DNA of 48,519 nucleotides from Thermoflexus sp040289485 (lineage in GTDB: Bacteria; Chloroflexota; Anaerolineae; Thermoflexales; Thermoflexaceae): NCBI RefSeq assembly GCF_040289485.1, contig NZ_PSLG01000013.1, forward strand, positions 1 to 48,519, read 5' to 3'. Shown here piece after piece: positions 33,301-41,837 of this stretch (the stretch's first letter is position 1; every line of letters starts with the position of its first letter). Position numbers and translations under genes: made by a program. Under the pieces are notes generated by a model. It saw only the letters and a program-made list of their open reading frames with translations, had not been told where the DNA came from and did no database searches.

Positions 33301-35037
33301 ATGAAGGAACAGTCGTTGCGGTTCTGGGTGGTGGCCTTTGCGCCGGCGCTCGTCCTCGGGCTGGCGCTGGCCCGCTTGGTCTACCTGGCGTTCTGGGCCC
33401 CAGAAGTCGTGTTCGGGGTCCAGGCCCGGGAGATCCGTCTGGAGCCGCGGCGGGGGTCCATCCTGGACCGGAACGGGGCTGTCCTGGCGATGGATGTGCC
33501 GCGTTACCGTTTGGTGCTGGAGTATCTCCCCATCGCTTACGGGGGGGATCCCCGGCGTCGGGAGGCGTGGTTGAATCGGATCGATGAGGTCCTGGCTCCC
33601 TTCCTCGGCTTCTCCCTTCGGGAGGCCGCCGCCGGCTGGCCGGATACGTGGTGGCAGTTCCCGGTGGCCCGGGATCTGCCGGAGGATGTGGCTCGGGGGG
33701 TCGCGCGGCGGGTCCAGGAAGCCGGGCTGCGGGGGGTTCGGGTGGTCCCTTACTGGGCGCGGATGTATCCGGAGGGGGCCCTGCTGGGCCCTGTGGTCGG
33801 CTTCGTGGTCTTCCGGCCGGACCCCGAGGGGGTGGAGCGGCGGTCGGGAGCGGTGGGGGTGGAGCGGGCCTATGAGCGGGATCTGGCCGGGAGGCCGGTG
33901 GTGGTGCGGGTGCCGGTGGATGCCGAGGGGCGGCCGCTGCCGTTGGACGAGGCGGCCCTGGCGGAGCCGGAGCCCGGCGCGGACATCGTCCTCACGCTGG
34001 ATCGCACCCTGCAGGCCATCGTCGCGGAGGAGCTGGCGCGGGGCCTGCAGGAGAGCCGGGCGGCGCGCGGCGACGCCGTGGTGCTCAACCCCCGCACCGG
34101 CGAGATCCTGGCCATGGTGAGCCTGCCGGGGTTCGACCCGAACCATCCGGAGACGTTGCCTCCGGACGCCCGCAACCCGGCCGTTCAAGATCTTTACGAG
34201 CCGGGCTCGGTCTTCAAGATCCTCACCATGGCCGCCGCTTTGGAAGCCGGGGTAGTGCGGCCGGAGAGCCGCTATCTGGACCAGGGATGCGTGGAGTTCG
34301 GCGGGGCGCCGATCTGCAACTGGGACGCCGCTCGCTACCCGCAAGGGCGGGGCTGGCTGGATATGACGGAGCTGCTGGTGTATTCCCGGAACGTCGGCGC
34401 GGCGGCCCTGGCCCGCATGCTGGGCCCGGAGCGTTTCTACCCGGCGCTGCACGCCTTTGGGATCGGCGAGCGGACGGATGTGGATCTCCCCGACGAGGCG
34501 GTGATGCGGGTGCGGGCCTACGGGGATCCAGACTGGCGGGAGGCCGATATGGGGCGTCAGTCCTTCGGGCAGGCGGTTTCGGTGACCCCGCTCCAGATGG
34601 CGGTGGCGGTCTCGGCGGTGGCCAACGACGGCCTGATCATGCGCCCCTTTGTGGTCCGGGAGGTGCGCACGGCCGAAGGGGTCCGGCGGACGGAGCCCCA
34701 GGTCCGGCGGCGGGCGCTGTCGGCGGCCACGGCCCGGGCGCTGCGGGAGATGCTGGCGGCGGTGATCGAGCGGGAGGCGGTGAAGGCACGGGTGCCGGGC
34801 TATCGGATGGCCGGCAAAACCGGCACCGCCCAGATCCCCACGCCCTTCGGCTACGATCCCAAGGGCACCATCGCCTCCTTCGTGGGGTTCGGGCCGGTGG
34901 AGGATCCCCAGGTGCTGATCCTGGTCAAGATCGACCGCCCGCAACGGTCCCCGTGGGGCTCGGAGGAGGCGGCGCCGGTGTTCGCCCGCATCGCCGCGCG
35001 CATCCTCCCGCTGCTTCGGATCCGGGCGGGGGAGTAA
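33301..35037 (+). CDS. ftsI: penicillin-binding protein 2/FtsI-type septal transpeptidase
   Basis: The protein has 578 residues. One N-terminal membrane helix (about 10-30) is followed by the class B PBP pedestal starting EIRLEPRRGSILDRNGAVLA, with the RGxI(L/F)DRNG motif. The transpeptidase domain has SVFK (Ser303, Lys306), SRN (362-364) and KTG (506-508), the complete active site. No PASTA repeats are present. It cross-links septal peptidoglycan together with FtsW. It is 47 bases after ftsL; AGGAGG is 12 bases before the ATG, longer than ideal. Confidence 0.94.
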   Translation: MKEQSLRFWVVAFAPALVLGLALARLVYLAFWAPEVVFGVQAREIRLEPRRGSILDRNGAVLAMDVPRYRLVLEYLPIAYGGDPRRREAWLNRIDEVLAPFLGFSLREAAAGWPDTWWQFPVARDLPEDVARGVARRVQEAGLRGVRVVPYWARMYPEGALLGPVVGFVVFRPDPEGVERRSGAVGVERAYERDLAGRPVVVRVPVDAEGRPLPLDEAALAEPEPGADIVLTLDRTLQAIVAEELARGLQESRAARGDAVVLNPRTGEILAMVSLPGFDPNHPETLPPDARNPAVQDLYEPGSVFKILTMAAALEAGVVRPESRYLDQGCVEFGGAPICNWDAARYPQGRGWLDMTELLVYSRNVGAAALARMLGPERFYPALHAFGIGERTDVDLPDEAVMRVRAYGDPDWREADMGRQSFGQAVSVTPLQMAVAVSAVANDGLIMRPFVVREVRTAEGVRRTEPQVRRRALSAATARALREMLAAVIEREAVKARVPGYRMAGKTGTAQIPTPFGYDPKGTIASFVGFGPVEDPQVLILVKIDRPQRSPWGSEEAAPVFARIAARILPLLRIRAGE

Positions 35038-35054
35038 GGTGGAGGACGGCGAAG

Positions 35055-36497
35055 ATGGCCGGCGAGGCTGGCGTGCGGGTAGCGGTGCAGGGGATGACCC
35101 TGGCGGACCTGGCCGAGGCCATCGCGGGCCGGCGTCCGCCCTGGGAGATCCCCATCCGGCACATCGCTATCGACTCGCGGGTTTGCGAGGCGGGCGATCT
35201 GTTCATCGCCCTGCCGGGCGAACGGACGGACGGCCATCGGTATGTGGGGGAGGCCTTTCGGCGCGGGGCGATGGCCGCGTTGATCCACGAAGCGGAGGCG
35301 GCCGGGGAGGTGCCGGTGGTGGACCTGGAGGGGGGTCCCTGGCCCTCGTCCCTCTCCCTTCCGGTGGGCCTGCGGGTTTCGAACACCCTGCAGGCCCTGC
35401 ACCGGTGGGCGGCTTGGTGGCGGGCCCGCTTCCCCGTGCGGGTGATCGGCATCACGGGGAGCGTGGGCAAGACCAGCACCAAAGAATTGGTCGGGGCGGT
35501 GCTCTCCCGGCGCTACGAGGTCCTGAAGACCGAGGGGAACCTGAACAGTGAGATCGGCCTTCCCCTCATGGTGCTCCGTCTCACGCCGCGACATCAACGG
35601 GCGGTGCTGGAGATGGGGATGTATGCCCGAGGGGAGATCGCGGCCCTCTGCGCCATCGCCCGCCCGGTGATCGGAGTGGTGACCATGGTCGGCCCCGTCC
35701 ATCTGGAGCGCCTGGGCTCCCTGGAGGCCATCGCGGAGGCCAAGGCGGAGCTGGTGGAGGCGCTGCCGGAGGACGGCGTGGCGGTGCTCAACCGGGATGA
35801 CCGCTATGTGCGGGCCATGGCCGGCCGGACCCGCGCCCGAGTCTTCTTCTACGGCCTGGACCCGGAGGCGGACCTGTGGGCTGACGAGATCGTCAGCGAG
35901 GGCCTGGAGGGGATCCGCTTCGACCTGCACTATCGGGGCGAGACCTTCCGCCGGGTCCGGGTTTCCCTCTTGGGACGGCACAGCGTGCACACCGCCCTGC
36001 GGGCCATCGCGGTGGGGATCTTGGAGGGGCTGACCTGGGAAGAGATCTTCGCCGGCCTGCGGGATCCGCGGGCCCAGTTGCGCCTGGTGGCGGTGCCCGG
36101 CCTGCGGGGATCGATCATCCTGGACGACACCTACAACGCCAGCCCGCCGTCGATGCTGGCAGCCCTCAACCTGCTGGCCGAACTGGAAGGGCGGAAGATC
36201 GCCGTGCTGGGAGACATGCTGGAGCTCGGCGCCTACGAGGTCGAGGGGCACCGGCTGGTGGGCGGGCGGGCCGGGGCGGTGGCGGATCTGCTCATCGCCG
36301 TCGGCCCGCGGGCGCGCATCATCGCCCGGGAGGCGCTGGCCGTCGGCATGCCGGCGGACCGGGTGTGGATGTGCGATTCCAACGCCGAAGCCATCGAGAT
36401 CCTGCGCCAGGTCATCCAGCCCGGGGACGTCATCCTGGTGAAGGGCTCGCGGGGTCTGCGGATGGAGGAGATCGTCAACGCCTTGTGCGAGGGGTAG
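35055..36497 (+). CDS. murF: UDP-N-acetylmuramoyl-tripeptide--D-alanyl-D-alanine ligase
   Basis: This Mur ligase adds D-Ala-D-Ala to the UDP-MurNAc tripeptide. The 480 residues contain the N-terminal UDP-binding domain (IDSRVCEAGDLFIALPGERTDGH), the central ATP loop GITGSVGKTS (132-141), MGMYARGEIAAL, and the MurF-specific DDTYNASPPSMLAAL and VLGDMLELG in the C-terminal domain. These mark it as MurF and not MurE. GGAGG is 9 bases before the ATG at 35055. It follows ftsI by 17 bases, where murE would be expected. Confidence 0.96.
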   Translation: MAGEAGVRVAVQGMTLADLAEAIAGRRPPWEIPIRHIAIDSRVCEAGDLFIALPGERTDGHRYVGEAFRRGAMAALIHEAEAAGEVPVVDLEGGPWPSSLSLPVGLRVSNTLQALHRWAAWWRARFPVRVIGITGSVGKTSTKELVGAVLSRRYEVLKTEGNLNSEIGLPLMVLRLTPRHQRAVLEMGMYARGEIAALCAIARPVIGVVTMVGPVHLERLGSLEAIAEAKAELVEALPEDGVAVLNRDDRYVRAMAGRTRARVFFYGLDPEADLWADEIVSEGLEGIRFDLHYRGETFRRVRVSLLGRHSVHTALRAIAVGILEGLTWEEIFAGLRDPRAQLRLVAVPGLRGSIILDDTYNASPPSMLAALNLLAELEGRKIAVLGDMLELGAYEVEGHRLVGGRAGAVADLLIAVGPRARIIAREALAVGMPADRVWMCDSNAEAIEILRQVIQPGDVILVKGSRGLRMEEIVNALCEG

Positions 36498-36535
36498 GGG
36501 GGCGTGGACAAGACGGCTCTCGACGAGGTGGATCC

Positions 36536-37558
36536 GTGGCGCAGGCGCTGTTCATGGGCGGGCTTTCGTTCTTGCTGGCGGTGATCTGGGGGCCGCCCCT
36601 CATCCGCTGGTTGCGGGCGAACGGCATCGGAAAGAAGATCCGGATCGAGGGGCCGCGCACCCATCAGGTGAAGATGGGCACGCCCACCATGGGCGGCCTG
36701 ATGATCGTCCTGCCGGTGGTGATCCTGACCCTGGCCCTCAACCTTGGCAACCTGATCGCCAACACGGAGGCCGGCCGGATGTTCCTGCGGCAGATGGGGT
36801 GGCCGGGCGACCAGTTGATCGGGCGGTCGATCCTGGTCCCGGTGACGGCCATGCTGGCCTTCGGGGCCCTGGGGGCCGTCGACGACTGGATGGGAACGCG
36901 GGGGGGCGGCGGCCTGCTGGCCCGCCACAAGTTCCCTATCCAGATCGCCCTGGGGATTGCCCTGGCCCTGGTGTTGCATTTCGGGATGGGCCTGCGCAGC
37001 GTGGCCATCCCCACGGTGCCCCAGAAGATCGACATCGGCCTCCTCTACCTGCCGGTGGCGACGTTCATCATCGTGGGCTCGGCCAACGCCATCAACTTCA
37101 CCGACGGACTGGACGGCCTGGCCGGCATCATCACGGCCACCTCGTTCATCGCTTATGGGGTGATCGCCTACCTCCAGGGCCAGATCTACTTGGCCACCTT
37201 CGCCTTCATCGTGGTGGGGGCATGCATGGCCTTCCTCTGGTTCAACGCCCACCCGGCCCAATTGTTCATGGGCGATGTCGGCTCGCAGGCCCTGGGGGCC
37301 ACACTGGGGGTGGTGGCGTTGATGACCGGCCAGTGGCTGTTGCTGCCGGTGGTCGCCCTCATCCCGGTGGCCGAGACCCTCTCGGTCATCCTCCAGGTCC
37401 TGTATTTCAAGTGGACGCGGGGACGGCGGCTGTTCCGCATGAGCCCGTTGCATCATCATTTCGAGTTGCTGGGCTGGTCGGAGACCCAGGTGGTGCAGCG
37501 GTTCTGGCTGGTCGCCATCTGGTCGGCCATGATCGGCGTGGCTTTGGCGTTGCTGTGA
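36536..37558 (+). CDS. mraY: phospho-N-acetylmuramoyl-pentapeptide transferase
   Basis: This membrane enzyme makes lipid I from UDP-MurNAc-pentapeptide and undecaprenyl phosphate. The 340 residues contain about ten membrane helices. Motifs seen are GPRTHQVKMGTPTMGGLMI, GAVDDWMG (the Asp pair), NAINFTDGLDGLAG, and the C-terminal MSPLHHHFELLGWSE, which is unmistakable. The start is GTG at 36536 with GAGGTG 5 bases upstream; upstream codons of the frame overlap murF and are not family-like. It lies 10 bases before murD. Confidence 0.97.
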   Translation: MAQALFMGGLSFLLAVIWGPPLIRWLRANGIGKKIRIEGPRTHQVKMGTPTMGGLMIVLPVVILTLALNLGNLIANTEAGRMFLRQMGWPGDQLIGRSILVPVTAMLAFGALGAVDDWMGTRGGGGLLARHKFPIQIALGIALALVLHFGMGLRSVAIPTVPQKIDIGLLYLPVATFIIVGSANAINFTDGLDGLAGIITATSFIAYGVIAYLQGQIYLATFAFIVVGACMAFLWFNAHPAQLFMGDVGSQALGATLGVVALMTGQWLLLPVVALIPVAETLSVILQVLYFKWTRGRRLFRMSPLHHHFELLGWSETQVVQRFWLVAIWSAMIGVALALL

Positions 37559-37568
37559 GGGGGGAACC

Positions 37569-38996
37569 GTGTCCGCGGACGGATCCGGGATGTCGCTCTC
37601 GAGGCCGTCGCGGCCCGCCAGCCGGGCCCTGGCCGGGCGGCGGGTGGTGATCCTGGGCCTCGCCCGGCAGGGGACGGCCTTGGCCCGCTGGCTGGTCCGG
37701 CAGGGGGCCGAGGTGACCGTCAGCGACCTCCAGCCGGCCGAGCGCTTGCAGGGCTTTCTTCAGACGCTGGAGGGGCTCCCGATCCGTTACGCGCTGGGGG
37801 GGCATCCCCTCTCGCTGCTCGAAGGCTGCGACCTGCTCTGTCTGAGCGGAGGGGTCCCCCTGGGGATCCCCATCGTCCAGGAGGCGATCCGGCGGGGGAT
37901 CCCGCTGGCCAACGACGCGCAGTTGTTCCTGGAGCGCTGCGTGGGGTGGACGGCGGGGATCACCGGCTCTTCCGGGAAGACCACCACGACGGCCCTGGCG
38001 GGGGAGATGTGCCGGGCCGCGGGGTTCCGGACGTGGGTGGGCGGCAACATCGGCCAGCCCCTCATCGAGTTCGTGGAGGAGATCGGCCCGGAGGACCGGG
38101 TGGTGCTGGAGCTCTCCAGTTTCCAGTTGGAGATCATGACCGTCAGCCCTCACGTGGCCGCTGTGCTGAACATCACGCCGAACCACCTGGATCGCCACGG
38201 GACGATGGAGGCGTATATCGCGGCCAAGCAGCGCATCCTGGATTTCCAGGACGTCGAGGACATCGCGGTGTTGGGATACGACGATCCCAACGCCCGGGGG
38301 CTGGCGGCGGCCGTGCGGGGGCGGTTGCGCTTTTTCAGCCGGGAGCGGGAGGTCGCCCGGGGGGCGTTCCTGCGCGGGGGCACGCTCTTCCTGCGGCTGG
38401 GCGATGAAGCCTGGCCCATCTGTCGGGTGGAGGAAGTGCGCCTCCGCGGGCGCCACAACCTGGGGAATCTGCTGGCGGCGGCGGTGGTGGCCGGCAGCCT
38501 GGGCGCCGACCTCGGCGCCATCCGGGAGGTGGCCACTTCCTTCTCCGGCGTGCCTCATCGTCTGGAGCTGGTGCGCGAGGTCCGAGGGGTGCGCTATGTC
38601 AACGACTCCATCGCCACCACGCCGGAGCGGGTGCGGGCCGCCCTGGAGGCCTTCGAGGAGCCCCTGGTGCTTCTGGCCGGCGGGCGGGACAAGCACTTGC
38701 CGTGGGAGGAGACGGCGCGGGAGATCGCGCGGCGGGTGCGGGTGCTCATCGCCTTCGGGGAAATGGGCGACCGGGTGGTGGAGGCGGTCCAGGCTGCCCG
38801 GGCCGCGATGGGCCCAGCGGCCCTGGAGCAGGTGGAGCGGGTGTCTACGCTGGAGGAGGCCGTGGCCCTGGCGGCCCGCCTCGCCCGCCCCGGGGAGGTG
38901 GTGCTGCTCTCCCCCGGGGGAACCAGTTACGACGCCTATCGCGATTTCGAGGAGCGGGGGAACCACTTTCGCGCCCTGGTGGAGGCCCTGGCATGA
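37569..38996 (+). CDS. murD: UDP-N-acetylmuramoyl-L-alanine--D-glutamate ligase
   Basis: This cytoplasmic Mur ligase adds D-Glu. The 475 residues contain an N-terminal Rossmann-like part (VVILGLARQGTALARWL), the ATP loop GSSGKTTTT (133-141), LELSSFQLEIM, NITPNHLDRHGTMEAYI, HNLGNLLAAAVVA, and the C-terminal VNDSIATTPERVRAAL and LLAGGRDKHLPW. The start is GTG at 37569; an ATG 21 bases later is also possible. It is 10 bases after mraY and overlaps ftsW by 4 bases (ATGA). Confidence 0.96.
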   Translation: MSADGSGMSLSRPSRPASRALAGRRVVILGLARQGTALARWLVRQGAEVTVSDLQPAERLQGFLQTLEGLPIRYALGGHPLSLLEGCDLLCLSGGVPLGIPIVQEAIRRGIPLANDAQLFLERCVGWTAGITGSSGKTTTTALAGEMCRAAGFRTWVGGNIGQPLIEFVEEIGPEDRVVLELSSFQLEIMTVSPHVAAVLNITPNHLDRHGTMEAYIAAKQRILDFQDVEDIAVLGYDDPNARGLAAAVRGRLRFFSREREVARGAFLRGGTLFLRLGDEAWPICRVEEVRLRGRHNLGNLLAAAVVAGSLGADLGAIREVATSFSGVPHRLELVREVRGVRYVNDSIATTPERVRAALEAFEEPLVLLAGGRDKHLPWEETAREIARRVRVLIAFGEMGDRVVEAVQAARAAMGPAALEQVERVSTLEEAVALAARLARPGEVVLLSPGGTSYDAYRDFEERGNHFRALVEALA

Positions 38997-40222
38997 CGCC
39001 GGCGCGCAGAAAATGGCATGGCCAAACGGTCCCGTCGGGGGAGGCCCTGGCCTCTCGCTTCGTCCTCTCCCGTGGCGAATGGGGGCTCCTGCTCCTCCTG
39101 GCCCTGCTGATCGTGCTGGGCCTCGTGTGCATTTACAACGCCACCTATTATCTGGCTTACCAGGCCTATGGAGATGCCGCGTATTTCGTCCGGCGCCAGG
39201 CGGCGGCCGCCGCGCTGGGGCTTTTGGGCCTGGCGGCCCTCTGGCGGATGGATCGCCGCTGGCTGCAGCGGCTCTCCATCCCGTTGATGCTGGCGGGCGT
39301 GCTTTCTCTGCTCGCCGTGCTGCTCTTCGGGGAAGAGCGCCTGGGCGCCCGCCGCAGTTTTTACAACGGCTCCTTCCAGCCCTCGGAGCTGGTCAAGCCG
39401 GTCGTGATCCTCTATCTGGCCACCTGGCTGCCGACGAAGGGAGACCGGCTGCGGGAGTGGGGCCGGGGGTTCGTGCCGTTCCTGATGGTGTTGGGGGCGA
39501 CGGTGATCCCGATCTTCCTGCAGCCGGACCTGGGGACTGGGTTGGTGATCGTGCTGATCGCCGCCTCCATGTTCTGGGTCTCCGGGGCTACGCCCGGCCA
39601 GGTGATGCTCGGGTTGGCCCTCGGGGCCTTGGCCTTCGGCGTCCTGGTCTGGGTCCATCCCCATGGGATGGCCCGCCTCGCCGATTATCTCCAGACGCTG
39701 CGCCATCCGGATGGCCCCGGCGGGCATCTGGGGGCGGTCTGGAAAGCCATCCGGTCCGGAGGGGCGTTCGGGAAGGGTCCGGGCGCCAACCTGTGGACCC
39801 TAAGTGGCCAGATCCCGCTTCCCCATTCGGACAGCGCCTTTGCCGTGATCGGGGAGACCTTCGGCTTCGCCGGCCTGGTGGGGGTGATCCTGTTGCTGAC
39901 AGGGTGGGTGGCCCTGGGGATGGGGGTGGCCTGGAAGGCTCCGGATCTGTTCGGGCGCCTGTTGGCCCTGGGGGTGGTGCAGTGGATCGCCTGGCAGGCG
40001 TTGATCAACCTGGGGGGGCTGATGGGGGTCATCCCCTTCACCGGGATCCCGTTGCCGTTCATCAGTTACGGAGGATCCGCCCTGCTCAGTGAACTGCTGG
40101 GCGTCGGGCTGTTGCTCCACGTGGCCAGGGAGCAAGGGGATGCGGATCTGGATCGTCGGAGGCGGAACCGGCGGGCACATCTACCCGGCGCTGGCCGTCG
40201 CGGAAGCGCTGCGGGCCGTTGA
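38993..40222 (+). CDS. ftsW: FtsW/RodA-family septal peptidoglycan polymerase
   Basis: This SEDS-family membrane glycosyltransferase polymerises lipid II with its partner FtsI. The 409 residues contain ten or so hydrophobic helices, FQPSELVKPVVILYLA, FLQPDLGTGLVI, HSDSAFAVIGETFGFAG and the C-terminal FTGIPLPFISYGGSALL, all hallmark segments. In the middle it has KAIRSGGAFGKGPG. The last 30 or so residues (very basic, DLDRRRRNRRAHLPG) lie wholly inside the start of murG, an 83-base overlap, so the natural end of the family is near HVAREQG. ATGA overlap with murD. Confidence 0.94.
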   Translation: MTPARRKWHGQTVPSGEALASRFVLSRGEWGLLLLLALLIVLGLVCIYNATYYLAYQAYGDAAYFVRRQAAAAALGLLGLAALWRMDRRWLQRLSIPLMLAGVLSLLAVLLFGEERLGARRSFYNGSFQPSELVKPVVILYLATWLPTKGDRLREWGRGFVPFLMVLGATVIPIFLQPDLGTGLVIVLIAASMFWVSGATPGQVMLGLALGALAFGVLVWVHPHGMARLADYLQTLRHPDGPGGHLGAVWKAIRSGGAFGKGPGANLWTLSGQIPLPHSDSAFAVIGETFGFAGLVGVILLLTGWVALGMGVAWKAPDLFGRLLALGVVQWIAWQALINLGGLMGVIPFTGIPLPFISYGGSALLSELLGVGLLLHVAREQGDADLDRRRRNRRAHLPGAGRRGSAAGR

Positions 40223-41306
40223 TCCGGCGCTGGAGGTGATCTGGGTGGGAACCCCGGACGGTATGGAGGCCCGGCTGATCCCGCCGCTCGGGTTCCCGTT
40301 CCTCCCGGTGGAGGCGGGCGGGGTGGTGGGGATGGGCCTGCGGCGCGGGGTCTGGGGGGTGATGCGGCTGGCGCGGGGCGTGAGGCAGGCGAGGCGGGCG
40401 ATCCGCCGCATGCGCCCCCAGGCGCTGTTTACCACAGGGGGCTATGCGGCCATCCCCCCTGCTCTGGCGGCGGCCCTGCATCGGGTTCCCATCCTGGTCT
40501 ATCTGCCCGATCTCGAGCCCGGGTGGGCGGTCCGCCTCTTGGCCCGCCTGGCGGCCCAGGTGGCGGTGACCGTTCCGGAAGCGCAGGCAGCGTTCGGAGG
40601 GCGCCCGGTGCTGGTCACAGGCTATCCGGTGCGCCGGGGCCTGCTGGCGGGCGCCCGCAGGCGCGCGGAGGCCCGCCGTCAGGGCCTGGCGCGCTGGGGC
40701 TTTCGGGAGGAGGAGCCGGTGCTCCTCGTGTTTGGGGGAAGCCGGGGGGCCCGGCGGTTGAACCAAGCAGTGGCCCGGCATCTGGAGGATCTCACGGCCT
40801 GGGCCCAGGTCCTGCATCTCACCGGTCCGCTGGATGGGGAGGCGGCCCAGGCGTGGCGGGCGAGGCTCCCGCCGGAGCGCCAGGCGCGGTATCGCCCGGT
40901 GGCGTATCTGCATGACGAGATGGGAGAGGCCATGGCCATGGCCGATCTGGCGGTCTGTCGGGCGGGGGCCTCGACGCTGGGGGAGCTGCCTGTCTTCGGT
41001 CTCCCGGCCGTTCTGGTGCCTTACCCATATGTGCGGCGACATCAGGAGCGGAACGCCGACTACCTCGTCCGCCAGGGGGCGGCCGTGATGATCCCGGACG
41101 CGGAGGTGGAGGAACGGCTGGGGGAGGCGGTGCAGGGCCTGTTGGGGGATCCGGGTCGCCTGGCAGAGATGCGGCGTCGGATGGCCGCGCTGGCCCGGCC
41201 CGAGGCGGCGGACCGGCTGGCTGCTACGGTTCTGGCGTTGGCCGGCGGCTCACCGGGTCGTGATCCCGTCCCCCAACCGGCTTCGACGGGGGGGAGGGGG
41301 CGATGA
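40140..41306 (+). CDS. murG: UDP-N-acetylglucosamine--N-acetylmuramyl-(pentapeptide) pyrophosphoryl-undecaprenol GlcNAc transferase
   Basis: This GT-B enzyme turns lipid I into lipid II at the inner membrane face. The 388 residues begin with the glycine loop VGGGTGGHIYPAL (6-18) and include GGYAAIPPALAA, LLVFGGSRGARRLNQAV and the donor-binding CRAGASTLGELPVFGLPAVLVPYP. The ATG at 40140 (MRIWIVGGG) has AAGGGG immediately upstream and fits the family start. It overlaps ftsW by 83 bases in another frame and the CvpA-like gene by 4 bases (ATGA). Confidence 0.96.
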   Translation: MRIWIVGGGTGGHIYPALAVAEALRAVDPALEVIWVGTPDGMEARLIPPLGFPFLPVEAGGVVGMGLRRGVWGVMRLARGVRQARRAIRRMRPQALFTTGGYAAIPPALAAALHRVPILVYLPDLEPGWAVRLLARLAAQVAVTVPEAQAAFGGRPVLVTGYPVRRGLLAGARRRAEARRQGLARWGFREEEPVLLVFGGSRGARRLNQAVARHLEDLTAWAQVLHLTGPLDGEAAQAWRARLPPERQARYRPVAYLHDEMGEAMAMADLAVCRAGASTLGELPVFGLPAVLVPYPYVRRHQERNADYLVRQGAAVMIPDAEVEERLGEAVQGLLGDPGRLAEMRRRMAALARPEAADRLAATVLALAGGSPGRDPVPQPASTGGRGR

Positions 41307-41827
41307 TCGCGCTACATGTGGTGTTCTGGGCCTTCGTGCTCCTGTTCGCCCTCATCGGGGCATTGCGGGGCGTGGCGAAGGAGATCCTGGTCAGCGCTTC
41401 CATCATCGGGGCCATGTTCCTGTTCAGCCTGTTGCAGCAGTTCACCCCGCACCTGTGGGAGGCCCTGGTCAAGGACCCGGTCACCGGTTTCTTCGCCGAG
41501 ACTGCCATCATTGGGCTGGCGGCCCTTTTCGGCTACGCCGGGCCGGCCCTTTCCACCCAGTTGGCCGGCCGGGCGAAGCGGGAGAAGGGGGTGGAGATCA
41601 TCGCCGGGTTCGCCGCCGGCGCGATCAACGGCTGGCTGATCGCCGGCTCGATCCTGTTCTTCCTCGATCAGGCGGGCTATCCGTTCCCGGAGGTGCTCTG
41701 GCCGCCGGACCCCAGCGGTCCGGTGCTCGGCATGCTGTCGTGGATGCCACCTGCCCTCATCCGGCCGCCGCTGCTGTATTTCGCGGTGGTCGTCGCGCTG
41801 TTCGCCATGTTGATCTTCTATCTTTGA
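41303..41827 (+). CDS. CvpA-family-like membrane protein
   Basis: The protein has 174 residues. The first helix and loop (VVFWAFVLLFALIGALRGVAKEILVSASIIGAMFLF) match the CvpA pattern (a helix, then RG..KEil). Further helices are near 65-85, 105-120 and 155-174. CvpA was first linked to colicin V production in E. coli, and the family is poorly understood. The gene is coupled by ATGA to murG and is followed by murC after 10 bases, so a role in envelope synthesis or division is suggested by position only. It is not a usual dcw gene. Confidence 0.75.
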   Translation: MIALHVVFWAFVLLFALIGALRGVAKEILVSASIIGAMFLFSLLQQFTPHLWEALVKDPVTGFFAETAIIGLAALFGYAGPALSTQLAGRAKREKGVEIIAGFAAGAINGWLIAGSILFFLDQAGYPFPEVLWPPDPSGPVLGMLSWMPPALIRPPLLYFAVVVALFAMLIFYL

Positions 41828-41837
41828 GGGATGCCGG

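Noticed and set aside
35055..36497. The murF gene as a murE or a murE-murF fusion
   Set aside because: Length is a single ligase and the DDTYNASPPSM and LGDMLELG segments are MurF-specific.
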